Shown here piece after piece: positions 1-7,105 of a stretch of 64,000 nucleotides of DNA (position 1 is its first letter; each line of letters opens with the position of its first letter). The DNA is from Streptomyces tanashiensis (GTDB lineage Bacteria > Actinomycetota > Actinomycetes > Streptomycetales > Streptomycetaceae): positions 558,001 to 622,000 of the forward strand of contig NZ_BMRZ01000003.1 of the NCBI RefSeq assembly GCF_014648895.1. The letters run 5' to 3'. Under the pieces are notes generated by a model, which saw only the letters and a list, made by a program, of their open reading frames with translations, had not been told where the DNA came from and did not search any database. A program made the translations under genes and the position numbers.

Positions 1-2
1 CG

Positions 3-405
3 CTGTCCTCCTTCTGGCGCGACGCGCTGGGGTACGTCCATCCGGGGCCGCCCGGGGTGGAGTTGCCCGAGGGCGCCGACCCGCTGGCCGCCTGGGACGA
101 GTTCCTCGCGCGGATCGGCGTACCGGAGGACCAGCGCAACACGCGGTCGGCCATCGAGGATCCGGAGGGGGAGGGGCCCCCGGGTGTTCTTCCAGCAGGT
201 GCCGGAGGACAAGGTGGCCAAGAACCGCGTCCATCTCGACGTCCGCGCCGCTCCGGGGCTTCAGGGGGAGGAGCGGATGGCCGCGCTGGAGGCAGCGTGC
301 GACCGGCTGGTCGGGCTGGGGGCGAAGCGGGTGCGCCGCTTCGAGCCCGCCCCGCCCATGAGCGGCGGCCACATCGTGATGACCGACCCGAACGCGTCTA
401 ACTAG
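3..405 (+). pseudogene. VOC/glyoxalase-family protein, frameshifted and truncated by the integrated element
   Basis: The reading frame is open from the window edge and its start lies outside. Frame 3 reads a VOC-like protein (LPEGADPLAAWDEFLARIG, then RNTRSAIEDPEGEGP) up to about position 178. The homologous continuation (VFFQQVPEDKVAKNRVHLDV) is in frame 1 from 184. Removing one C from the CCCCC run at 177-181 restores a single frame, so this is either a real +1 frameshift or a homopolymer base-call error. At the 3' end the protein reads GHIVMTDP and then NASN-stop. The natural ending EGNEFCLD-stop is at 9093-9119, on the far side of the integrated element. In VOC enzymes the Glu of this DPEGNEF-type motif is often a metal ligand, so the disrupted form probably has altered or no activity (inference). 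Confidence 0.85.
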
Positions 406-412
406 CGGTTCT
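365..412. other. Left attachment junction (hybrid attB/attP site)
   Basis: Host-derived bases end at ATGACC (379-384). They are followed by the crossover dinucleotide GA (385-386) and an attP arm: spacer CCCGA (387-391), inner repeat ACGCGT (392-397), a 7-bp spacer, and outer repeat GCGGTTCT (405-412). The same two repeats occur inverted at the right junction with identical spacing. This is the expected layout of a large-serine-integrase attP. Confidence 0.85.
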
Positions 413-442
413 AGGGTATCGGCCGGTCAACGGCACGCGGAA

Positions 443-466
443 GCCCCGCCCGCACGCCACGGGGGC
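443..466 (-). terminator. Possible terminator after the leftmost element gene
   Basis: GCCCC (443-447) pairs with GGGGC (462-466) about 50 bases downstream of the stop at 519. The stem is short and has no T-tract, so this is a weak call. Confidence 0.3.
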
Positions 467-518
467 AGCGCACGAACGGGGCCGGGCCGAACCGCTGAAC
501 TGTCTTACTCGCCGTCGC

Positions 519-767
519 TCAGCGGGCCGGGGTCGGGTCAGCGCGGGTCACTCGCGCATGGTCGGTGTACTCGCGCCGGAAGAGGTCATGGCCGGGGTTC
601 AGGCCGGTATGTCTCAGCGCCCAGTCTTGGGCGGTCTCGGGATCAGCCTGCGGGCCGGATGACTCGCCGCATCCGATGGACGTGCAGAACAGTTCCGCCG
701 TTATGCCGCTCTCGGGTGCGTGCTGGATCGTGTGGGGCACGTAGCGGTAGACAGCGCGGGTGCTCAT
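519..767 (-). CDS. DUF7848-like small protein, last gene of the XRE module
   Basis: This 82-residue protein has the look of the DUF7848 family common in Streptomyces: an RAVYRYVPHTI start, two cysteines near residues 28 and 33 (FCTSIGC), SGPQADPETAQDWALRHT, and an RREYTDHARV ending. The function is unknown. The ATG at 765-767 overlaps the TGA of the preceding gene (ATGA), so translation is probably coupled. Genes of this family usually sit beside XRE/DUF5753 regulators, as here. Cysteines and histidines could bind a metal, but only one clear Cys pair is visible. Confidence 0.75.
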   Translation of the reverse strand: MSTRAVYRYVPHTIQHAPESGITAELFCTSIGCGESSGPQADPETAQDWALRHTGLNPGHDLFRREYTDHARVTRADPTPAR

Positions 768-1132
768 CCGAACGCCTCAGCGGGCAACGTGGGGCCCTCG
801 TCTTCTCCGTCGTCCTGGACGTCTTCGGTGCCGCTGACTCCCAGACGGTCACCCCGGCTCTCAGCGACCCTCAAGGCGTCCCCCAGGCACTCCGTCAACT
901 GCCGTGCCAGATAACGCATTTCGGGTTCCGTGGCGCGGGGGTTGGAGAGGAGTTCGTGAGCGTGGAGAAGCACCTTCTCCCCGATGCTGAGTTGCGCAGC
1001 TTCCATGTCATCCGCGAGACGGCTGAGTACGCCCCCGGCGTCGTCACTTTGAAGCAAGCATTCCTTGCCATCCTTCGTCTTCCACGGCAATACGCGAACC
1101 ACGTTCCGCGTGCCGCCTGCCCGCTCGCCCAC
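764..1132 (-). CDS. Conserved hypothetical protein of the XRE module
   Basis: This 122-residue, soluble and mostly helical protein has an acidic tail. The chosen GTG start (1130-1132) has a GGGGAAG Shine-Dalgarno sequence just upstream. Similar proteins (VVRVLPW at the start, then SRLADxxE, LLxHAxxLL and RVAESRGxRL segments) accompany XRE/DUF5753 regulators in Streptomyces, but no biochemical role is known to me. The gene lies 81 bases downstream of the regulator stop and overlaps the next gene by four bases. It is probably co-transcribed from the promoter at 2808-2836. Confidence 0.7.
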   Translation of the reverse strand: MGERAGGTRNVVRVLPWKTKDGKECLLQSDDAGGVLSRLADDMEAAQLSIGEKVLLHAHELLSNPRATEPEMRYLARQLTECLGDALRVAESRGDRLGVSGTEDVQDDGEDEGPTLPAEAFG

Positions 1133-1213
1133 GTCTTCCCCTCCGCCCTCTTCGTGTTTGCACTCAAGGTAGAGGAGAGTTTCAAGTGACCCCAGAATAA
1201 TTCCTGTTGTCGC

Positions 1214-2053
1214 CTAAAGATCATGTAAGAGTGACTGCACACATGCGGCTAGAAACTCGCGGGCGCCGTCGCCGTAGATCGCGAAACCCGCATACATTTC
1301 GAAGATTTCCCGGTACTGGGCTATGTCACGACCGTCTTGAAAAACGATTCTTCCTGTGAAGGTCTCGACGGTTGCTAGACGATCGTCATAGATGGTGAAT
1401 GTATTCAACGGGCCGCGCGGAATGTTTGTGCCGTTCGGAACTACGCCAATCCGGATGTTGGGCAGCCGGGAAAGTGACGTGAGTCGATCAATCTGAACTG
1501 CCATCGCTGTCGTGGGAACGATGGCCCATCTGATGGCCTGTTCGGTGAGGAGGAAGGTGAATCGCTTTGATGTGTCATACAAGACGGCCTGACGTTCCAG
1601 TTTTCGCGCAACGGTCTTGGTCTTGTCCCCGGGGGAATGCGTGAGACTAGCTCTTACGTACTCAGGTGTAGCAAGAAGGCCAGTGAGCATGGACGGCAGG
1701 AAGTAGCGCATCTCCGTCGACTCGGATTCCAACGCTGCCAGCTCAGCTTGCCGCTTCTCCAAGCCCCGCCGCCAGGAGGAACGCTTGTCCTGCCACTCGG
1801 TGTTAGCCATCCTGGCTAGCGCCATCACTTCGCTGACAAGTTCCGGAGGGGCGTCCACGGCCCGCAATATGCGTTCGACGTCTACGAGTGAAGGCGTGGT
1901 CTTGCCCGTCTCGATCTTGCTGATTTTCGACTGACTCATGGCGCAACGCTTAGCGAGCCGATCCCCAGTGAGACCGGCTCGCTTTCGCAAGTCGCGCAGA
2001 GTTTCAGCTAGGTCAGCCTTCGACCGGCCCAACTGTTCTGGCTCAAGTGTCAC
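1214..2053 (-). CDS. XRE-family transcriptional regulator with DUF5753 domain
   Basis: The 279-residue protein has a Cro/C1-type helix-turn-helix at about residues 14-68 (DLRKRAGLTGDRLAKRCAMS, then QSKISKIETGKTTPS). A DUF5753 domain follows at about 95-275, with LLATPEYVRASL, the RQAVLYD segment, FLLTEQAIRW and IRIGVVP as landmarks. This WhiJ-like class is abundant in Streptomyces and usually works with small partner proteins. Here the partner is the DUF6879 protein encoded immediately upstream; the GTG start (2051-2053) overlaps its TGA. As the only DNA-binding regulator in the element it is the likely controller of element genes, possibly through the palindrome at 2844-2859 (inference). Confidence 0.9.
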   Translation of the reverse strand: MTLEPEQLGRSKADLAETLRDLRKRAGLTGDRLAKRCAMSQSKISKIETGKTTPSLVDVERILRAVDAPPELVSEVMALARMANTEWQDKRSSWRRGLEKRQAELAALESESTEMRYFLPSMLTGLLATPEYVRASLTHSPGDKTKTVARKLERQAVLYDTSKRFTFLLTEQAIRWAIVPTTAMAVQIDRLTSLSRLPNIRIGVVPNGTNIPRGPLNTFTIYDDRLATVETFTGRIVFQDGRDIAQYREIFEMYAGFAIYGDGAREFLAACVQSLLHDL

Positions 2054-2568
2054 CCGTGCTCTTTCATGTACTCAGCGAACGGGATTGCTGCGGCAAGAGC
2101 CGTGTGCTTCCATGCCCGAAACTGTTCCACGTCACCTTCGTGAATTTCACGACCGATCTGCGTTCCGTCCGGCCGAAAGTTCAGATGAACAACGGTGGAC
2201 TCGTCGAACATCCACCAATCTTGCCCGGTAACAGGAAGGCCGTAGTCGTCGTGTGTGACATCCAGGATTCGAATGTCTTCACCCGCTGCAATGTTCCCAG
2301 GGATTCCCCATGCGAATTGGTACCGCTGGTAGTCCGTTAGAGGCTGCCGCACAACGCGTACGCGCCCGATCTTCTTACCTGCTTCGCGATACTCCCTGAC
2401 GCGCGTGTGCCACTTCGCATTGTGGTCAGCGGGCTTGTCCTCGCCCCGCAGAAAGAGAGCCACATTCTGAGCCTCGCGCGGCATGGTGTAGGTCGGTTGA
2501 GCTTCAAAGCGCCATGCATCGTATTGGAAGGCATCGAACACCTTCCGCCACTCACCATCCGAGAGCAC
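2050..2568 (-). CDS. DUF6879-family protein, partner of the XRE regulator
   Basis: The protein of about 172 residues shows DUF6879 landmarks: a Trp/Phe-rich N-terminus (GEWRKVFDAFQYDAWRFEAQ), the RVREYREAGKKIGRVRVVRQ strand-helix segment, YQRYQFAWGIPGNIAAGEDI, and a QDWWMFDE motif. The function is unknown. In Streptomyces these proteins are encoded next to XRE/DUF5753 regulators and are thought to work with them. The reading frame is open much further upstream, but the GTG at 2566-2568 has GGGAGG seven bases before it and overlaps the end of the preceding gene, as expected for a coupled operon. Confidence 0.8.
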   Translation of the reverse strand: MLSDGEWRKVFDAFQYDAWRFEAQPTYTMPREAQNVALFLRGEDKPADHNAKWHTRVREYREAGKKIGRVRVVRQPLTDYQRYQFAWGIPGNIAAGEDIRILDVTHDDYGLPVTGQDWWMFDESTVVHLNFRPDGTQIGREIHEGDVEQFRAWKHTALAAAIPFAEYMKEHG

Positions 2569-2764
2569 GCACAGCCTCCCTGAGAATGTGCTCAGGAATC
2601 TCCACGAGACCTTCGCCGTCTGGCACTGTGAAGCCCTCGTATGCGTCTCCCTGAACCACGAACGTGCCGTGCCCCGTGGCGTACACGTTGGGGCAGTCGT
2701 CGTCGTCACAGTTCGGTCCGTTGACCGTTCCCGTAAGGCGGGTAAGGCGCTCTCTGCCTGCCAT
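2552..2764 (-). CDS. Small conserved protein, first gene of the XRE operon
   Basis: This 70-residue protein has a recognisable Streptomyces pattern: a TGTVNGPNCDDDDCPNVYAT start with two Cys in an acidic loop, GTFVVQGD, then a VEIPEHILREAV helix. The function is unknown. It begins at an ATG with AAGGGGG upstream, 37 bases downstream of the inferred transcription start, and is followed by the DUF6879 gene with a 17-base overlap. This small protein/DUF6879/XRE order is recurrent in the genus, so it is a functional triad rather than random cargo. Confidence 0.75.
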   Translation of the reverse strand: MAGRERLTRLTGTVNGPNCDDDDCPNVYATGHGTFVVQGDAYEGFTVPDGEGLVEIPEHILREAVRALGW

Positions 2765-2807
2765 CGTGGCCCCCTTCCGGCCGGGCGCTTCCCGACCCTC
2801 GGGAACG

Positions 2808-2836
2808 ACGCTAGGCAGATCACGGAGAGGTGTCTA
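2808..2836 (-). promoter_or_regulatory. Strong sigma-70-like promoter of the XRE module
   Basis: On the minus strand a -35 TAGACA (2831-2836) and a -10 TAGCGT (2808-2813) are separated by exactly 17 bases. Both are close to the consensus for vegetative Streptomyces promoters. The predicted transcription start near 2801 gives a leader of roughly 37 bases before the ATG at 2764. Confidence 0.7.
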
Positions 2837-2843
2837 TGACAGA

Positions 2844-2859
2844 ACACGACTATTCGTGT
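2844..2859. promoter_or_regulatory. Perfect palindrome next to the XRE-module promoter (candidate operator)
   Basis: ACACGA (2844-2849) and TCGTGT (2854-2859) form a perfect inverted repeat around CTAT, lying 8 bases upstream of the -35 box. The position suits autoregulation by the XRE protein, but nothing in the sequence proves the binding partner. Confidence 0.5.
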
Positions 2860-2903
2860 CTTGGAATAAACGATCTTCGATCTGTGCCATACCAACGACG
2901 AAG

Positions 2904-2940
2904 CCCCCGACGACCACCCAGCGCGGGCAGCCATCGGGGG
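2904..2940 (-). terminator. Hairpin terminator after the capsid/zinc-knuckle gene block
   Basis: CCCCCGA (2904-2910) pairs with TCGGGGG (2934-2940), starting 7 bases after the stop at 2947. It separates the right-hand gene block from the XRE module, which has its own promoter. Confidence 0.5.
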
Positions 2941-2946
2941 CAGGGA

Positions 2947-3183
2947 TCAGAAGTGCTCCGGGCAGTCGCAGACCACGCCCAGCGCTGCCGGGTCGGGGTC
3001 GGTACCGGCTTCGGCGCGGAACAGTCCCGTGAAGAGCGGCCACAAGGGGTACGCACCGATCTTGCGGGGCTCTTCATCGGCCAACAGGCAGGCCAGTTCT
3101 TGGAGTTCGTCACTCAGGGGCGGTAGATCGCCGGCCCAGCGGCGTTGGCGGTCGGCCAGACACTCGCCCAGGTGTTCATACAC
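2947..3183 (-). CDS. Small element protein of unknown function
   Basis: The protein is about 78 residues and acidic, with a helical N-terminal half (GECLADRQRRW, LSDELQELACLLADEEP) and a short C-terminal Cys pair (CDCPEHF). No family is recognised. The GTG start (3181-3183) has GAGGAG eight bases upstream and overlaps the end of the preceding gene by eight bases. A TTG five codons upstream is an alternative. The gene is last in the block and is followed directly by a hairpin. Size and position would suit an excision or regulatory accessory factor, but that is only a guess. Confidence 0.6.
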   Translation of the reverse strand: MYEHLGECLADRQRRWAGDLPPLSDELQELACLLADEEPRKIGAYPLWPLFTGLFRAEAGTDPDPAALGVVCDCPEHF

Positions 3184-3697
3184 GGCGTGACTCCTCAACT
3201 GCCCTTCGGGCGGCGTCTCTCATGACTGTCAGCGGGTCCGCGTCGCTCGTGTCGGTGGCGCGCTCGTGGGCGGACAGGGCGGCGTCGAGTTGGGCCAGGA
3301 AGCGAAGCGCCGGATGGGCAACCGGTGCCCCGGCGCTGCCAGGCACAAGAACCCCGTCAGCGGCTATCTGGGCCACCAGGGCACCCCAGACGGCCCGAAG
3401 CTCCTCGTACCGTTCCCCGTCGCTCTCGGGGGTCGTGGCGGGCTTCGTCGCGGCCGTGCTGTCGGTGGACTTGCGGGCGCGTGCCGCTGCCTTCCTGTGA
3501 GCGTCGCTGCAATACCGGGTGCGCCGGTCAGCGTCGGCGGGCAGTTCCGCGCCGCAAGGAGCGTGAGCACATCGTCTCTTCAATCGGTTTCCCTTCGGAT
3601 TTGGCGGACACTCTGGAATTTCTGTGTCCGGGACGGACGTAAAAGGCGAGCTGGGGACGGGATCGCTGAGCGGCATTGCCGTGAACTTTCGGTCCAC
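3176..3697 (-). CDS. Zinc-knuckle protein of the element
   Basis: The 173-residue protein has a disordered Pro/Ser-rich start, then a zinc-knuckle-like segment RRCAHAPCGAEL ... RTRYCSDAHRKAAARARK (C-x4-C-x14-C-x3-H), then an Ala/Thr-rich linker and a helical C-terminal part. The knuckle and the basic helix after it match those in three other genes of this element. The function is unknown; nucleic-acid binding is plausible. The start is uncertain: GTG 3697 is used, ATG 3676 is also possible, and neither has a convincing ribosome site. Confidence 0.65.
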   Translation of the reverse strand: MDRKFTAMPLSDPVPSSPFTSVPDTEIPECPPNPKGNRLKRRCAHAPCGAELPADADRRTRYCSDAHRKAAARARKSTDSTAATKPATTPESDGERYEELRAVWGALVAQIAADGVLVPGSAGAPVAHPALRFLAQLDAALSAHERATDTSDADPLTVMRDAARRAVEESRRV

Positions 3698-3746
3698 ATA
3701 CGCCTACCGGCAGCACCAGAAACCCGAGAGGGCAAGCGATCAACCG

Positions 3747-4163
3747 TCAATGACGCGAACGACAGTGCCGACATTCAATGCGCCAGGCATCCGACCGTTC
3801 ATCGCGCCGAGCGTCAGCCGATATCCGGTGCTTCAGCACGTACGAACAGCGCGGGCAGGAAGGGCAGCACGCTGGAACCCACGGCCTGTCATCCCCGCTG
3901 AGCAATGCCCGACCGTCGGGGCGCATCCATGCCGGGCGCATCCATGAAGGCCAGTCGCTCAACTCCTCAGCCGTACCCGGGATCTCACGCACCCTGAATC
4001 CGATCAGCGTGCGCCCGTCGTTGAGTTTGTGGGCAGTTCCCCTCTTCCGGGCCCACCCCTTCCCGGAGAGGTACCCCCCTATGTCATCGGGGCACTGAAT
4101 GCACATACCCGCCCCCAGGGGCACGCCGTCAATGCGCACCCCTGAGAGCAGTTCAACGAACAT
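3747..4163 (-). CDS. Hypothetical protein with C-terminal Cys-rich ribbon, below the capsid gene
   Basis: The protein has 138 residues and no recognised family. The N-terminal two-thirds looks globular (GVRIDGVPLGAGMCIQCPDD, GWARKR, LIGFRVREIPG). The C-terminus has a zinc-ribbon-like pattern, CCPSCPRC near residues 98-105 and CRHC near 132-135. It starts six bases after the stop of the 58-residue gene and so lies in the same transcription unit as the capsid gene. A head-completion or capsid-accessory role is possible from position alone, but the cysteine ribbon also fits nucleic-acid binding. Confidence 0.6.
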   Translation of the reverse strand: MFVELLSGVRIDGVPLGAGMCIQCPDDIGGYLSGKGWARKRGTAHKLNDGRTLIGFRVREIPGTAEELSDWPSWMRPAWMRPDGRALLSGDDRPWVPACCPSCPRCSYVLKHRISADARRDERSDAWRIECRHCRSRH

Positions 4164-4168
4164 GAGAG

Positions 4169-4345
4169 TCAGGCCAGTTCGGCAAGCTCAGCGGAGAGAA
4201 GCCACTCAGCCTCACTCTTCGGAACGTCGTACGTCTCTCCATTCTGGAGAACGTGCGACGGGATGCCATCAGTGGTCGGGCCGTAGCTCATGTAGCCGGT
4301 CATGCGAAGGGTCACGGTCGGCTCATCGGTGTTGAAGAAGGACAT
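4169..4345 (-). CDS. 58-residue protein directly downstream of the capsid gene
   Basis: The 58-residue frame begins MSFFNTDEPTVTLRMTGYMS and ends SEAEWLLSAELAELA. The ATG at 4343-4345 has GGGAG upstream, and its start is 15 bases below the capsid stop. The segment LQNGETYDVPKSEAEWLLSA (about residues 33-52) resembles the short conserved proteins that many tailed phages encode right after the major capsid protein, where a 'gets X, YDVP, then a helix ending in an acidic tail' pattern recurs. The likely role is an accessory or joining function in the virion head (inference). Confidence 0.7.
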   Translation of the reverse strand: MSFFNTDEPTVTLRMTGYMSYGPTTDGIPSHVLQNGETYDVPKSEAEWLLSAELAELA

Positions 4346-4360
4346 GGTGGAGAACTCCCT

Positions 4361-5533
4361 TTAGGCGGTAACGGTGATCTTGCAGACGGCAGCGGCATTC
4401 GGAACAGCGATAGCGGCACGGGCTATAGCGCGCACGGCCGTACCGTCCTTCAGGAATCCAAACTGGTCCGATACCTGAAAGCCCGCATCCTTGCGCCACA
4501 CGGCAAAGATCTGGTCCGCCTCATAGGCGAGAACATCCGTGCCCGGCATGAACGAAGAGATCCACACCGGCACACCCAGGATCGCGCGCTGAATGCCAGC
4601 GGTAGGCGAACCAGCCGACTCACTCAGAAGAGGCTTCAGTGAACCGGACGTTTCCCGAAGCGCCATAAGTGCCGCCCATGTGGTCGGGTGCATCACAACG
4701 GCAGTAGCCTTCGAGTTGACCGCTTCGAGCTTTCCGAATGCGGCGACGAAGGCGTCAAGGTCCTTGAATCCGCCCGTCACCGCGTGCGTCTGGATTCCCG
4801 GAGTGTTCGCGATTCCCACGAACCCCTTGTTGGCTCCCGTGCCAATCAGCGCTTCACGGTCGAAACCCAGCGAGACCGACCGCATAAGCGACTTGGCCAC
4901 AGGGTCCATGAATGCCGAACCACCGTCCTCCACAAGCTCATTGGCGAGCATGTCAGCGGCGGCAATCTTCTTCGGTTTCACCTTCAGTGGCTCAGCGCCG
5001 AAACCACCGGTCGGCAGGTCGTCAAGCTCACCGACGAAACCCGCCGCGAAGTCCGAACGGATCACGGGGAACGAGTAGGTCTCAGCGTTCGTCTGCACCC
5101 GGTTCACGCCGGACGCCATGACGACGGACTGAGGGGCGAGAAGGTCAACGAACTTCTTCGCCATGTCTTCCGGGCTGAATGCCTTGCCGGTGCCCGGCGT
5201 GGTGATCCCACGGGAAATCTCGACCGAGCGCGCCAGAAGCTCACCAGGGATAACCCGCGCGCCTACCGGCTGCCCGATCGGGAGGCCGCGCGTGGTGCCC
5301 ATCTGTTGTAGCGGGGAGTTCACCCGCATGGCCATTTCCTCAGCGGCGGATGCGGAAATGTGCCTCTTGGCGGTCGCATCGTGCTCCGCGATCTGGTCCA
5401 GAAAACTGGACTCCTCCTTACGCTCAGCGGCGGAAAGCGCCCGGTTCCCGATCTTCTCGGCAAACGCGCGGAGCTTGTCGGAAGCGGTCTGCCGCTTCTC
5501 CATAGCGATCCGCGCTATCTCGGCATGACTCAA
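4361..5533 (-). CDS. HK97-type phage major capsid protein
   Basis: The protein of about 390 residues follows the HK97 layout. A charged helical N-terminal region (about 1-70) resembles a scaffolding delta domain. The capsid fold follows, with NAETYSFPVIRSD, VKPKKIAAADMLANELVEDG, and the FDREALIGTGANKGFVGIAN loop that is typical of this family. The peripheral domain is AVVMHPTTWAALMALRETSG, and the end is FGFLKDGTAVRAIARAAIAV. Length and delta-like region argue against an encapsulin, which is about 270 residues without that region. The TTG at 5531-5533 has AAGGGGTG five bases upstream and is preferred over an in-frame TTG at 5560. No protease, portal or terminase is encoded nearby. Confidence 0.88.
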   Translation of the reverse strand: MSHAEIARIAMEKRQTASDKLRAFAEKIGNRALSAAERKEESSFLDQIAEHDATAKRHISASAAEEMAMRVNSPLQQMGTTRGLPIGQPVGARVIPGELLARSVEISRGITTPGTGKAFSPEDMAKKFVDLLAPQSVVMASGVNRVQTNAETYSFPVIRSDFAAGFVGELDDLPTGGFGAEPLKVKPKKIAAADMLANELVEDGGSAFMDPVAKSLMRSVSLGFDREALIGTGANKGFVGIANTPGIQTHAVTGGFKDLDAFVAAFGKLEAVNSKATAVVMHPTTWAALMALRETSGSLKPLLSESAGSPTAGIQRAILGVPVWISSFMPGTDVLAYEADQIFAVWRKDAGFQVSDQFGFLKDGTAVRAIARAAIAVPNAAAVCKITVTA

Positions 5534-5648
5534 CTGACACCCCTTGTGTATTGGCAGCAAAAGACACGAGCCCAGAAAGTGAAGGGCCGTGCCGGCTGCG
5601 GGTTAGCGGGGGATTTGGAAACGTCCCCTCACCTGTATTAGTAAATGT

Positions 5649-6161
5649 CTACGCGGCATCACTCGAAGCGCGGTTCCTCGCTGCCCAATCGCGCTTACGC
5701 TGCCGGTTCCGCTCCGCCCGACATACGTCGGAGCACATGAGCGGCCAACGGCGCTTCTGCCCCTCCGGGCGCTTCTGCTCATAGGTCTTGCCGCACACTT
5801 CGCATTCGCCGGTGAACACCTTCACGCCGTCCACCACTCGAATAGTGCCGCCCTTCGTCTTCCACGAAACGGGCCGGGCCTCACGGCGACGAATGATGAG
5901 CCGGGACCGGAGCACGTCCTTACGAAGCGCGGGCGGAAACTCCCACAGAGGCCGGAACGGGTCGACTATCAGCCGGTAGCCGCCACGGGCGAAGCCAGCG
6001 CGTACGTCCACGGGGCCGTTCTCCCCGGACATGACGCGGGCGGTGTCCCATTCCATCCATGCCCGCCGAACCTGCGGGTCTATGTGCTCCGTCAGCTCGT
6101 CGGGGGTGTCAAGGAGGGCGTCAATCTCGTTCTCAGTCACGCCAGTTGGGTTGTAGTACAC
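5649..6161 (-). CDS. Zinc-knuckle protein with an unknown N-terminal domain
   Basis: The protein of about 170 residues starts at GTG 6159-6161, which has GGAG eight bases upstream. The N-terminal 110 residues (VTENEIDALLDTPDELTEHI, GGYRLIVDPFRPLWEFPPAL) match no family I know. The C-terminus carries a knuckle, GECEVCGKTYEQ ... PLMCSDVCRAERNRQRKRD, with Cys pairs in a C-x2-C-xn-C-x3-C arrangement and a strongly basic helix after it. The gene lies between a triple-knuckle gene and the capsid gene. DNA or RNA binding is likely; whether it serves packaging or regulation is unknown. Confidence 0.7.
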   Translation of the reverse strand: MYYNPTGVTENEIDALLDTPDELTEHIDPQVRRAWMEWDTARVMSGENGPVDVRAGFARGGYRLIVDPFRPLWEFPPALRKDVLRSRLIIRRREARPVSWKTKGGTIRVVDGVKVFTGECEVCGKTYEQKRPEGQKRRWPLMCSDVCRAERNRQRKRDWAARNRASSDAA

Positions 6162-6269
6162 GCGGGAATCTCCAGTCTGAGGGCATAGAAGAGCCCCGGT
6201 TCGGTGAAGCCGGGGCAGGTACTGAACAAGTAGGTGACCCGTGGGGCAGTGCCTCACGTGAGTCGGTGA

Positions 6270-6680
6270 TCAAACGGCCTTGCGCTTGCGGTGCTCAGCC
6301 GTCTTGCATCGGTTGGAACAGAAACGGCGGGGACGACCACGGCCCGACCACCCGGCAGGCTTGCCGCAATGGACGCAAACGGCTTCCTTGCGTTCCTCAG
6401 CGGCGATCCACTCCGCCTCTTCCAAATCGTCCTGTGCTTCCTGGCAATGACGCTCCGCCTCGCCCTGGTAGTCACAGAACTTCTTGCGCGGGGTGGTTGC
6501 CTCGAAAGGCTCACCGCACAGCGGGCACGTCTTCCACACACGCGGTGTGCGCGGTTTCCTGCTGACTCGGAATCCGGCCTGTCGGCAAGCGGCGGAGCAG
6601 TAGCGCTCTTGCCGTCCGGTCAGCAGCTCCCCACAGTGCTGGCATTCGTCAGTGCGGTTGTTGCTGTCGTAGTAGCCCAT
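6270..6680 (-). CDS. Triple zinc-knuckle protein
   Basis: The 136-residue protein starts at an ATG with a strong AGGAGG site. It has three cysteine modules: C13/C16 with C28/C32 (ERYCSAACR), a second starting CPLCGEPFEATTPRKKFCD, and a third CVHCGKPAGW ... RRFCSNRCKTAEHRKRK. Between modules two and three is an acidic helix (EAQDDLEEAEWIAAEERKEA). Modules one and three have the same FCS/YCS-x2-C followed by a basic run that is shared with other genes of this element. The likely role is nucleic-acid binding or a small scaffold. No known family is assigned. Confidence 0.75.
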   Translation of the reverse strand: MGYYDSNNRTDECQHCGELLTGRQERYCSAACRQAGFRVSRKPRTPRVWKTCPLCGEPFEATTPRKKFCDYQGEAERHCQEAQDDLEEAEWIAAEERKEAVCVHCGKPAGWSGRGRPRRFCSNRCKTAEHRKRKAV

Positions 6681-6814
6681 GCGGGCAGACCTCCTTGTGA
6701 CGTTATTCGGTGAGATGAAACGGATGGCGTAGTAACGGCTCTAGCTTTTTCTTGTGAGTTCTTAGGAGGTAGACGAATTACTGTTATGCGTCACAGAAAT
6801 AAGTAACAAACCAA

Positions 6815-7105
6815 CTAAGATCGCTCGCTCTCCCGCTGGCGGGCGGCCCGGTAGGCGGCACGGTCCCGGCAGCGCTTCGAGCAATACCGGGCGGGACGCC
6901 CCACCCCGCTATAGGCCACTGTGCGCCCGCATTCCGGCCCCGCGCACGGTTCACCCGCACGCAGCCTTTCAGCGGCCCTGAGAGCGTCCGCTGTGAGCTT
7001 GTGCAGTCTCAGCGTCCGCTCATCGCTGCCGTGCACGCTTTCCCACGCGACCGCTTCGGCTTCCCGGAGCATGTCCAGAAGCGCGGCGAATCTCGGCGTA
7101 TCCAT
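6815..7105 (-). CDS. Small zinc-knuckle protein next to the integrase
   Basis: The 96-residue protein has a helical N-terminal half (residues 5-50) and a knuckle at C54/C59 and C75/C79 (PCAGPECGRTVAY ... RPARYCSKRCRDRAAYR). It starts at an ATG with GAAGGGA upstream, and its first codons lie inside one copy of a 20-bp repeat (7084-7103). A recombination directionality factor would be expected near a serine integrase, and this small basic DNA-binding-like protein is one candidate. There is no sequence proof. Confidence 0.7.
   Translation of the reverse strand: MDTPRFAALLDMLREAEAVAWESVHGSDERTLRLHKLTADALRAAERLRAGEPCAGPECGRTVAYSGVGRPARYCSKRCRDRAAYRAARQRESERS

Noticed and set aside
385..412. tRNA gene as attachment site
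   Set aside because: The junctions fall in a protein-coding gene; no tRNA-like sequence is present, consistent with a serine rather than tyrosine integrase.
4361..5533. Encapsulin nanocompartment instead of a phage capsid
   Set aside because: The protein is about 390 residues with a helical N-terminal delta-like region, inside an integrated element and followed by a phage-type small gene. No cargo enzyme with a targeting tail is adjacent.
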